Shown here: positions 7,121 through 13,223 of the stretch, piece after piece
Layout of the letters: each line of letters opens with the position of its first letter
How positions within the stretch are numbered: the first letter of the stretch is position 1
Assembly (NCBI GenBank): GCA_964614375.1
Contig: CAZTLI010000105.1
Coordinates: 1 to 13,645 of the forward strand
DNA: 13,645 bases
DNA from: CAZTLI01 sp964614375
Lineage (GTDB): Bacteria; Chloroflexota; Anaerolineae; Aggregatilineales; Phototrophicaceae
Direction of reading: 5' to 3'
Made by a program: the position numbers and the translations under genes
Notes under the pieces: generated by a model
Told to the model about the DNA's origin: nothing
Databases searched by the model: none
Seen by the model: the letters and a program-made list of their open reading frames with translations, nothing else

Positions 7121-7489
7121 ATGGATTCGACAATCAAACAGGCAACAACCATCATCCATGCAGTTCAGGCGCTGCTCGAACAAGCAGCCTATTTAAACGA
7201 TGAGCAAATCGAACATCTCTGGACAATTTATCGTAATGCAGAGGAATTCATCAGCGGCTTCATTGATCGACGCAGCTTACCACCCGCCGCGTTTGCCCAC
7301 TATCTCAGCCACGATGCGATGTCGCCTGTCACGATTGTCATTGGCTATGCCGAATTGTTACAATCGGGCATCTGTGGAACACTGCCAGTCGAATGCCAGA
7401 CAACTTTAGGCGAAATTTCTGAATATGGGCGCCTATTGCAGGACGATTTAAAAATGCTCTATACCGCAATGCAACAGCATTTATCTTAA
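7121..7489 (+). CDS. Stand-alone H-box (HisKA/DHp-like) small protein, paralogue 2
   Basis: Seen: 122 residues from ATG 7121, with only a weak GGA at 7110-7112 as ribosome site. It aligns without gaps to paralogue 1 over the full length, with H64 in YLSHDAMSPVTIVIGYAELL (61-80) at exactly the same position. The conserved core HDAMSPxTIVIGYxE and the N-terminal pattern (STxxxAT, LxDEQxEH, FI) show a fairly recent duplication of the whole gene. No ATPase domain, receiver, signal peptide or membrane segment is present. As in paralogue 1, the kinase phosphatase-motif position is D-A-M-S. It is preceded by the terminator of gene 1 and followed by the promoter of gene 3, so it is probably monocistronic. 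Role as for paralogue 1: a phospho-histidine carrier or a non-catalytic DHp mimic; neither is shown by sequence alone. Confidence 0.8.
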   Translation: MDSTIKQATTIIHAVQALLEQAAYLNDEQIEHLWTIYRNAEEFISGFIDRRSLPPAAFAHYLSHDAMSPVTIVIGYAELLQSGICGTLPVECQTTLGEISEYGRLLQDDLKMLYTAMQQHLS

Positions 7490-7514
7490 ATTTCACACAA
7501 ATTTGCGCTTTATC

Positions 7515-7544
7515 TTGCCCATCGGTGTAGGCAAGGGGTATAGT
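7515..7544 (+). promoter_or_regulatory. Promoter of DHp-like gene 3 with inverted repeat over the -35
   Basis: TTGCCC (7515-7520) and TATAGT (7539-7544) are 18 nt apart. CTTGCC (7514-7519) and GGCAAG (7530-7535) form a 6-bp inverted repeat covering the -35 and most of the spacer, a possible operator; there is no T-run to make it a terminator of gene 2. Confidence 0.5.
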
Positions 7545-7578
7545 TAAGTACAAACGAAGGTATGCAGGACATAAGCCA

Positions 7579-7956
7579 ATGTCGATTGAAGACTTACGGC
7601 ATCATGTTGATGCCATTATCCAACATTGTGATGCGTTACTGGTCAGTGACCGCGCCGTCCTGACAACCGATCAACTTCGTATGGTCGAAACCATTCAGCG
7701 TGTGTCTAAAACCTATCTGCAAATCTGCTCTTATGAAGGTTGGGACGAAATGTCCGAATCGTTCATCACCAATGTCTGCCATGAATTACGAACGCCATTA
7801 ACCCCCATGCGCGGCTATGCCGATTTGCTGCTCATGCAGGGCAGAAATCTCACCACGGCCCAGCAAGCGACCCTCGAAGCGATTGTTGACCGTGTAGATG
7901 ACATGACAGCATGGGTTGACCACTTTATTGACCTGGCGAATCTGGACTTTGGCTAA
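7579..7956 (+). CDS. Stand-alone H-box (HisKA/DHp-like) small protein, paralogue 3
   Basis: Seen: 125 residues from ATG 7579, with AGGA at 7566-7569, 9 nt upstream. H68 lies in VCHELRTPLTPMRGYADLLL (66-85), the most canonical kinase H-box of the four: it keeps HELRT, so both the phospho-acceptor and the ExxT phosphatase/kinase residue are present. The N-terminal 60 residues are helical as in the others (DAIIQHCDALL, TTDQLRMVETIQ). The ORF stops 57 residues after H68, well before any N, G1 or G2 box, and no such boxes occur in the following 200 nt in any frame, so this is not a kinase broken by a nearby frameshift. It could be the founder of the group, derived from a kinase DHp, or an active histidine phosphotransferase. 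Confidence 0.8.
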   Translation: MSIEDLRHHVDAIIQHCDALLVSDRAVLTTDQLRMVETIQRVSKTYLQICSYEGWDEMSESFITNVCHELRTPLTPMRGYADLLLMQGRNLTTAQQATLEAIVDRVDDMTAWVDHFIDLANLDFG

Positions 7957-8037
7957 AATCCCACTATCCACACCCCCGTTATTCCACCTCCATTTATTAG
8001 ACTTGCCCTATCAATTTGTCATACGCCTGTTACGAAA

Positions 8038-8101
8038 CATTAATTGACATTTAATTAATGATGAATAGCGTAAATTTCCGATCACGGTTGGATAATTAAT
8101 G
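8038..8101. promoter_or_regulatory. AT-rich operator-like repeats upstream of DHp-like gene 4
   Basis: CATTAATT (8038-8045) and AATTAATG (8053-8060) are a perfect 8-bp inverted repeat around GACATTT, and TTGACA (8044-8049), a consensus -35, lies inside it. TAATTAATG (8052-8060) recurs exactly at 8093-8101, 41 bp on, about four helical turns. A good -10 at the right distance from TTGACA is not evident. The gene-free stretch 7957-8163 holds nothing else I can name apart from the -10-like site at 8129. Confidence 0.45.
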
Positions 8102-8128
8102 TTTCACCATGACACATTTGTATTACAC

Positions 8129-8139
8129 TATATTTAGAT
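8129..8139 (+). promoter_or_regulatory. Possible -10 region of DHp-like gene 4
   Basis: TATATTTAGAT (8129-8139) lies 25 nt before the TTG start and contains TATATT. The same 11 bases recur at 8659-8669 upstream of the next transcription unit. No clear -35 was found. Confidence 0.3.
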
Positions 8140-8163
8140 CGAACAATTGCCCGGAGAAATTTT

Positions 8164-8562
8164 TTGAACATGAATGACGTGCTCTGTGCCCATGCCAGCT
8201 ATATCATTGAAGATTGTGCCAGACTCTTACAGCAACGCGACGCCCGCCTCAATTCAACCCAGGAAACCCAGATTCAGCGCATTCAGGCCAATGCAATGGA
8301 ATTTAAGGATGTTTGGCAGCGATTGATGTCTATGCCCTTGCATGAAGTCGCCAGCATTCTCAACCATGATGTGCGGAATATTATCACCCCCATCTTTGGC
8401 TATGCTGAATTGATTTCTACAGAAGTTGTCGGTGAACTGTCGCCATCGCAATTGGCTGCTGCCGAGCGCATTAATCAAAACGCGCATGTTTTACTCGACG
8501 AAATGAATCGTGTCCTCGCTACCGCAGCGTCAAAGCATGTAGTCACAGCTATCGCCAGCTAA
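8164..8562 (+). CDS. Stand-alone H-box (HisKA/DHp-like) small protein, paralogue 4
   Basis: Seen: 132 residues from TTG 8164. The ribosome site GGAG (8153-8156) is 7 nt from this TTG but 13 nt from the ATG at 8170, so the rare TTG start is favoured; the difference is two residues. H68 lies in ILNHDVRNIITPIFGYAELI (65-84). The residues after it (D-V-R-N) match the DxxN form of the kinase phosphatase motif, unlike DxxS in paralogues 1 and 2. The N-terminal helical part (ASYIIEDCARLL, TQIQRIQANAMEF) follows the same pattern as the others. No catalytic ATPase domain or receiver. It is separated from paralogue 3 by 207 nt with operator-like repeats and is closed by a terminator, so it looks independently regulated. 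Confidence 0.8.
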   Translation: MNMNDVLCAHASYIIEDCARLLQQRDARLNSTQETQIQRIQANAMEFKDVWQRLMSMPLHEVASILNHDVRNIITPIFGYAELISTEVVGELSPSQLAAAERINQNAHVLLDEMNRVLATAASKHVVTAIAS

Positions 8563-8586
8563 TTCATAAATCGTCGTAATTATCCG

Positions 8587-8624
8587 CAGGACTGTACTGG
8601 TCGCGTACAGTTCTGTTTTATTTC
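8587..8624 (+). terminator. Rho-independent terminator after DHp-like gene 4
   Basis: CAGGACTGTAC (8587-8597) pairs with GTACAGTTCTG (8605-8615), 11 bp with one G-T wobble and a 7-nt loop, followed by TTTTATTT. Confidence 0.75.
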
Positions 8625-8658
8625 TGAACTCGACTTCTTAATTAGACTTGGCTAAAAT

Positions 8659-8669
8659 TATATTTAGAT
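8659..8669 (+). promoter_or_regulatory. Possible -10 region upstream of the leader ORF/membrane-protein unit
   Basis: TATATTTAGAT, identical to 8129-8139, lies 20-30 nt upstream of the short ORF at 8690 and after the terminator of gene 4. A -35 is not convincing. Confidence 0.3.
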
Positions 8670-8689
8670 TAGTTAAATAGAGGGCGATC

Positions 8690-8737
8690 ATGCTGGCGTC
8701 ACACTTTGAAGAGGCACTCAACCTGCAATTACATTGA
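8690..8737 (+). CDS. Possible 15-codon leader ORF
   Basis: ATG 8690 follows AGAGGG (8679-8684) by 5 nt, a good ribosome site, and opens a 15-codon ORF ending TGA 8735-8737 (MLASHFEEALNLQLH). No homologue is recognised. It precedes the 98-residue membrane protein by about 105 nt and may be a leader peptide, a microprotein, or chance. A second weak ORF (8746-8853, 35 residues) follows without a ribosome site. Confidence 0.3.
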   Translation: MLASHFEEALNLQLH

Positions 8738-8842
8738 CCCTGTTCATGAAACTTCCACATACCCGCTCTTCCAGTGCCGAAGGCATTGATTCATCTGCTC
8801 AAGAGTCTGAATATCTCTCAGACAATATACAGGAGGATAACC

Positions 8843-9139
8843 ATGTGGTTTGATCTTTATCTTGCTGCATTGCTACATTTGTTGGGTTCGCTGGTATTCG
8901 GGCACTTTGAACGTCATACACCGATGGCACGCAAGCTCATGAAAGTCGTGATGATACAGGGTGTGACGGTGCTGCTCATCACCACTGTCGGGCGACCGTG
9001 GTCAATTCTATGGATACTGGGCATGTTTGCACTTGGTACTACAGTCCACTTCTGCTGGACGCGCTTGCATGGCATTCATCCCTTCACTGCCGAACCCAAA
9101 GCCCGTTATTATGCCCTGCGCGGTTGGTCGCTCGATTAG
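8843..9139 (+). CDS. Small integral membrane protein of unknown function
   Basis: Seen: 98 residues from ATG 8843, with a strong AGGAGG at 8831-8836, 6 nt upstream; the in-frame TTG at 8774 has no such site. Three hydrophobic segments are visible: about 2-20, 34-49 and 52-72. The loop between the first two is basic/histidine-rich (HFERHTPMARK), and the C-terminal 25 residues are hydrophilic. No catalytic motif stands out. I do not recognise a family. It is a single-gene unit, following the DHp-like gene 4 terminator and ending in its own terminator, so it gives no operon clue. A membrane partner or sensor for the DHp-like proteins is possible only on grounds of position. Confidence 0.7.
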   Translation: MWFDLYLAALLHLLGSLVFGHFERHTPMARKLMKVVMIQGVTVLLITTVGRPWSILWILGMFALGTTVHFCWTRLHGIHPFTAEPKARYYALRGWSLD

Positions 9140-9161
9140 GCTGCATCGACCTGATGGGTGT

Positions 9162-9185
9162 AAACGCCCGCTATGGGCGTTTTTT
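9162..9185 (+). terminator. Rho-independent terminator after the membrane-protein gene
   Basis: AAACGCCC (9162-9169) pairs perfectly with GGGCGTTT (9175-9182) around a 5-nt loop, running into a T tract to 9185. Confidence 0.85.
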
Positions 9186-9228
9186 GTTACAATGAGACAG
9201 AACGGCTTTGCCATGACAAGGACACACA

Positions 9229-10092
9229 ATGACTGTACCTGACTTCGATACACTTTATACCAATGCAACAGCAGAACGGCGTGAACAACTACGCACATTC
9301 CGCCAAACACATCCGGCATCCTTCATCACCGTAGATGGTCATTCATGGGAATATATCGACTACGGTCAAGGTCAACCGATATTATGGTTAGTCGGTGGCC
9401 TGCGCGTGGCAGACGCGGCCTTTCGCTCAATCCCAATGTTAGATGAGTCGTTTCGCATCCTCGCGCCGAGTTACCCTTCTCTGCCGACAATGGCGGAAAT
9501 AGTTGAGGGTTTAGTCGCCATTTTGGATGCCGTTGGAGTCGGTCAAACAGCAATCCTGGCGAACTCTTTCGGTGGCATGGTCGCGCAATGTTTTGTGCGA
9601 GCATATCCCCAACGTGTCAGTGCCTTGCTGCTCTCTTCGACCACATCGCCCAATGGCATTGATGTCGCGAAATACCAGCAAGAATTGGCTCTGGTCGATC
9701 CTTTGCCAGAAGCGGTTATCCGCGAAGGAGCAAAACAGCGATTTTATGATATTGTGCAGCCGCCGGAAGAAGAAAGCGATTTCTGGCGCGCATTTTTCAA
9801 CGAATTATTCAGTTATCGACTCGATAAAGCCAACATCCTCAGCACCTACCGCGCCATCATTGACTTTGGGCAGCAGTATCAATTCTCATCGACAGATTTA
9901 GAGCAATGGGATGGACGCATTCTCATTCTGGATGCCGACGACGACGCAACCTTTGATGCAGCCGCGCGGGCCGAACTCCGCGCATTGTATCCACAAGCAC
10001 AAACACATACCTTTGTTGGCGGTGGTCACTCGCCAACCAATACCTATCGGGAACAATATTTTCGACTCGCCCGTGACTTTTTTGCAGAGTAA
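9229..10092 (+). CDS. Alpha/beta-hydrolase fold protein
   Basis: Seen: 287 residues from ATG 9229, with AAGGA at 9218-9222, 6 nt upstream. The order of motifs fits an alpha/beta hydrolase: an N-terminal strand region around GQGQPILWLVGGL (46-58), nucleophile elbow LANSFGGMVAQ with S113, an acid at D235-D239 in LDADDDATF, and H267 in GGGHSPTN. The elbow reads A-N-S-F-G rather than the usual G-x-S-x-G. No signal peptide, so cytosolic. Known: the fold covers esterases, lactonases, haloalkane/epoxide hydrolases and C-C bond hydrolases; the sequence does not settle the substrate. It starts 43 nt after the terminator of the preceding gene, with TACAAT (9188-9193) as a possible -10 but no clear -35. 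About 210 nt without a recognisable gene follow it. Confidence 0.85.
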   Translation: MTVPDFDTLYTNATAERREQLRTFRQTHPASFITVDGHSWEYIDYGQGQPILWLVGGLRVADAAFRSIPMLDESFRILAPSYPSLPTMAEIVEGLVAILDAVGVGQTAILANSFGGMVAQCFVRAYPQRVSALLLSSTTSPNGIDVAKYQQELALVDPLPEAVIREGAKQRFYDIVQPPEEESDFWRAFFNELFSYRLDKANILSTYRAIIDFGQQYQFSSTDLEQWDGRILILDADDDATFDAAARAELRALYPQAQTHTFVGGGHSPTNTYREQYFRLARDFFAE

Positions 10093-10227
10093 CCACAGGC
10101 TACAGGTTGAAGCAGTGACAGCGGGCAATAACGATGCCCCGACGGTGAAACAGCCTATTGACACCAAAACAACCGGGTCAGACGAGCAAAATCGTCAAAA
10201 CCTTAAGGGAGTAAAGACCTCTTAACA

Positions 10228-10264
10228 TTTACTTTTGGTTTGTATATGGTATACTTACAGTATA
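10228..10264 (+). promoter_or_regulatory. Promoter of the TIR gene with inverted repeat at the -10
   Basis: TTTACT (10228-10233) and TATACT (10250-10255) are 16 nt apart. TATAC (10250-10254) and GTATA (10260-10264) form an inverted repeat covering the -10 and start region, a possible repressor site. Confidence 0.5.
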
Positions 10265-10303
10265 TTCCAATGCCAAATCATTCAGGTAACTATAGGGGGT
10301 ATC

Positions 10304-10897
10304 ATGGTATCCAACAAACCCTCCTCCCCTCGAAAAACAAAATACGACATCGTGCGGTCTGTCGAACGCGAGATTGCCGCCTATAACACCGTCGAACGCA
10401 AACGGGCGGCGCTGCGGCGCGCCCTGCAAACCGCGCCCAAAGAACCCGGCCTGCGCCAGATGTTTATGGAGTTGCTGCGTCCATCACATTTTTATGAGGC
10501 AGCGGCACAGGGTGTTTTCATCAACTATGGGCGTTCGGCAGAACTCTATGCCATCGAACTGGCTGACGACCTCCAGCGCGCAGGTATACGAGTCTGGCTC
10601 GATATTATGAATATGCCTGATGAAGGCGATTGGCGGCACGAGGTCGGTTTGGCGATGCGTAGCTGCGGTTTGATGTTGATGATTGTCTCGCCAGAAACCT
10701 ATACCGACGATGACCTGCGCCGGGAATGGCAAACTTTCCTCAACAGCGGCAAAATTGTCATCCCAATTCTGTACAACGACTTCGACAGCAACCGTTTCAA
10801 TCTGTGGGTGCCGCCAGTCGATTTTCGTTATGATTATCGCATTGGACTGAAAAAACTGCTCCATCTGCTTTTACCGCAAGACGCACAAACAGGGTAA
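10304..10897 (+). CDS. Stand-alone TIR-domain protein
   Basis: Seen: 197 residues from ATG 10304, with AGGGGG at 10294-10299; a longer in-frame start at 10235 would lie inside the promoter. Residues 68-157 are a TIR domain: VFINYGRS (71-78), an ELADDLQRAGIRVWLD helix-strand (85-100), then CGLMLMIVSPETY (121-133), and E141 in LRREW, at the place of the catalytic NADase glutamate of SARM1-like TIRs, before the strand KIVIPILY (150-157). The N-terminal ~65 residues are helical and basic with no recognised family. No other domain, signal peptide or membrane segment. Known: bacterial TIRs consume NAD+ or make cyclic ADP-ribose signals, or act as adaptors, often in anti-phage defence. Here there is no adjacent Argonaute, NTPase, SLOG or other defence partner; own promoter and terminator suggest a single-gene unit. 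Confidence 0.87.
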   Translation: MVSNKPSSPRKTKYDIVRSVEREIAAYNTVERKRAALRRALQTAPKEPGLRQMFMELLRPSHFYEAAAQGVFINYGRSAELYAIELADDLQRAGIRVWLDIMNMPDEGDWRHEVGLAMRSCGLMLMIVSPETYTDDDLRREWQTFLNSGKIVIPILYNDFDSNRFNLWVPPVDFRYDYRIGLKKLLHLLLPQDAQTG

Positions 10898-10924
10898 TTG
10901 ACCCTGAAACTCACCATAAAAACT

Positions 10925-10954
10925 AATGCCGTCCACTATCTGTAGACGGCATTT
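10925..10954. terminator. Bidirectional terminator between the TIR and acylase genes
   Basis: AATGCCGTC (10925-10933) pairs perfectly with GACGGCATT (10945-10953). T-rich sequence follows on the + strand (TTTAATTT), and an A-run on the left (CATAAAAACT) gives the T tract for the minus strand. It lies between convergent genes. Confidence 0.75.
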
Positions 10955-10976
10955 AATTTGGACTGTCAAAAGCTGT

Positions 10977-13133
10977 TTACGGCATTATGATCGTCTCGAT
11001 ACGTTCCAGATTCGCTTCGACTTCCGCGCGAGTGAACCAGGCTGTTCGCAATTCCTGTTCTGCGAATAATGTCAATTGATCACCAATATGTGGCGAACCC
11101 GGTTGTGTCGCATTGCCATAACTCAACAACACCTCTGCATAAACCGGGTCCGAGAATTCGATCACCGCGACAAACGAATCCCCATGAACAGGCCGAAAAC
11201 GTAAATCACTGTCTTGTGTAAATGTCAAAACCCGGAAAATGCCGATTTGCCCGAAGCCGCCATTGGCGGGTAAATCATAGTCGCCGACACGCAAGCGGAA
11301 CGCATCGCCATAAGGCACATCAATGCCACCACCTAACGGACGGGTCAATTCAAGCTGACGAGCAGACATCGTTAAGCCTTCAACTGCGCCTTGCGGGTCA
11401 GATAGACCATACGGCGTATTAAACGGGTCATCAATGTCCCACTGCACCGCAAACACATCCACACCAATCGGCGCAACATAATTCACAAACCACAACGTGA
11501 ACAACGCCGCCCCGACGCTATCTGCATTGGTCTGCCTGTCCCAAGCTGCGAGTATATCGGCAGCGCGAACGGTCAATTCATCGCCAAATTCATAAGCGGC
11601 GGCAATCAATTCATCCAACAATTGCACCGTGAGTTCGACGAAGGTTGAGTGTTTGTATGCTAACAATTCATCGAACGTAATAGAGTCGTCTTCATATAGC
11701 ATACGCGCCGAGCGCTGTGGACGAGGCCACATAAACGGCGGCGGCGCCATATACGCTGGATAATCTTCATAATAGATTGCCAGCGGGAAGGTCGTCGTCC
11801 AGGGTGGTTCATTGGCATTTTGCAGCCAGCCACTGTCTGGATTAATCACGCGCGGCAGGTCTTCATAGGGATGGAATTCCGTCCATAGATAACGCGATGT
11901 ATCGCCGGGAATGATGCTGTATTCATCATCGGGATTGGTCAGCAGGACGCCGTTCCAGAATTCCCAATCGCCCTCTTCACGCACCGGAACAATTTCGTTA
12001 AACAGGTGCATAATATTCCCGGCACGATCTGCATACATGACCGTGAACATGGGGATTTGCAAGCGTGCCATCACATCCTGAAATTCATCCAGATTGCTGG
12101 CGCGTCCCATATCCCACCACTGCTGTGCCGCGCCATAGGCCTCATCGCCAACCACCCGCAGCGCCAGCGCCGTACCCTCATCGTCCAGCGCCACCACCGG
12201 GCCATGCACTGAACGACGGACAGTTAGCGGTACGGCTTCGAGTTCACCGTCCGCCTGAAGCACTTGAATAGTGACTTCGCTGGTTTCAAATGTGCGTTCC
12301 TCACCATCAAAGAGATAACCTGTGCCATCTTCCGTGAGTGTGAGGTTATATAAATCCCAGCCATCGTGGGTATTGACGGTATGGGCCCAACCGAGATTTT
12401 GATTAAACCCGACGTTAATGACCGGGCTGCCCATCAGTGACGCGCCATAGATATTGACATCGGGAGAAATCAGATGGGCTTCAAACCACAGTCCAATATC
12501 AAACCAGGGTTGATGCGGGTTAATCACCAGCATGGCATTACCACTGGCGGAACGCGACGGCCCAACCGCCCACGCATTCGACCCGCCAATCAGCACGGGG
12601 TCAGCCCATAATCCTGCCACCTGCAAACCTGCCCGCGCCAAAAATACATAGCGCAGTGAGCGAATGCCATTCGCCAGAATATCCTCGCCCGTCACAGGCA
12701 GCACGATTTCCCACTGATCGCCAATGAGGTCGGGATTGGCTGTGGCGTAGGCGGTTAATCCAGCCGCGAATGCGTCAAGATAACTGCGGAATTCATCCGT
12801 CTGTGCCGCATAAGAGGCGCGCGCCTGTCCCGGAATATCGACGGTATGAACGAGAATGTCGCTGTCGAGATAGTCCTCACCCCAATATTCCGCAGCCCGT
12901 CCCCGCGCCTCACCAAACAGTTTCAGCAGCAAATCGCCATGCGCCTGCATATACGCCCAGCCGAAGGCATAAAACAGGCTTTCGTTATCCGGCGCGTAAA
13001 TATGGGGTACGCCCCACACGTCCCATAAGATTTCGGCATTGTCACCAATTTCATCCTGCGCGATGAGCTGAAACGGAGAGATAAGCATGAATACAGCAAT
13101 CAGGATAAGCAATAAACGCACTCTACGAATCAT
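10977..13133 (-). CDS. Penicillin acylase-family (S45) Ntn hydrolase, secreted
   Basis: Seen: 718 residues from ATG 13131-13133, chosen because GGGAG lies 8 nt upstream; ATG 13148 would add five residues but lacks a ribosome site. Residues 1-25 are a signal peptide (MIRRVRLLLILIAVF... ending near LIA|QD). S185 in IGGSNAWAVGP is the predicted autocleavage site and N-terminal nucleophile of the beta subunit. H207 in NPHQPW, an HGPV segment near 310 and N441 in LQNANEPPW match conserved beta-chain positions. The length fits a full precursor that splits into alpha and beta chains outside the membrane. Known: the family includes penicillin G/V acylases, cephalosporin acylases and acyl-homoserine-lactone acylases; the acyl substrate cannot be read from sequence. 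Inferred: extracellular amide hydrolysis, possibly quorum-signal or lipopeptide breakdown. Downstream of the HerA-like gene by about 90 bp, same strand. Confidence 0.92.
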   Translation of the reverse strand: MIRRVRLLLILIAVFMLISPFQLIAQDEIGDNAEILWDVWGVPHIYAPDNESLFYAFGWAYMQAHGDLLLKLFGEARGRAAEYWGEDYLDSDILVHTVDIPGQARASYAAQTDEFRSYLDAFAAGLTAYATANPDLIGDQWEIVLPVTGEDILANGIRSLRYVFLARAGLQVAGLWADPVLIGGSNAWAVGPSRSASGNAMLVINPHQPWFDIGLWFEAHLISPDVNIYGASLMGSPVINVGFNQNLGWAHTVNTHDGWDLYNLTLTEDGTGYLFDGEERTFETSEVTIQVLQADGELEAVPLTVRRSVHGPVVALDDEGTALALRVVGDEAYGAAQQWWDMGRASNLDEFQDVMARLQIPMFTVMYADRAGNIMHLFNEIVPVREEGDWEFWNGVLLTNPDDEYSIIPGDTSRYLWTEFHPYEDLPRVINPDSGWLQNANEPPWTTTFPLAIYYEDYPAYMAPPPFMWPRPQRSARMLYEDDSITFDELLAYKHSTFVELTVQLLDELIAAAYEFGDELTVRAADILAAWDRQTNADSVGAALFTLWFVNYVAPIGVDVFAVQWDIDDPFNTPYGLSDPQGAVEGLTMSARQLELTRPLGGGIDVPYGDAFRLRVGDYDLPANGGFGQIGIFRVLTFTQDSDLRFRPVHGDSFVAVIEFSDPVYAEVLLSYGNATQPGSPHIGDQLTLFAEQELRTAWFTRAEVEANLERIETIIMP

Positions 13134-13223
13134 AGAGGCTGCTCCCATCTAAAGCGAGTAAATGATGCCAGTATTGTGACTGAAAATAGAGAAATACGCT
13201 ATGAAATAATGCGGACGGAATCG

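Noticed and set aside
7579..7956. DHp-like gene 3 as a truncated histidine kinase pseudogene
   Set aside because: Its length matches the three neighbouring paralogues, it has its own promoter and ribosome site, and no N/G boxes follow in any frame nearby.
10093..10227. Possible small ORF after the hydrolase gene (GTG near 10114 to 10225, ~36 residues)
   Set aside because: No convincing ribosome site, and the ORF is the tail of a longer shadow frame of the hydrolase gene; the stretch up to the TIR promoter shows nothing else.
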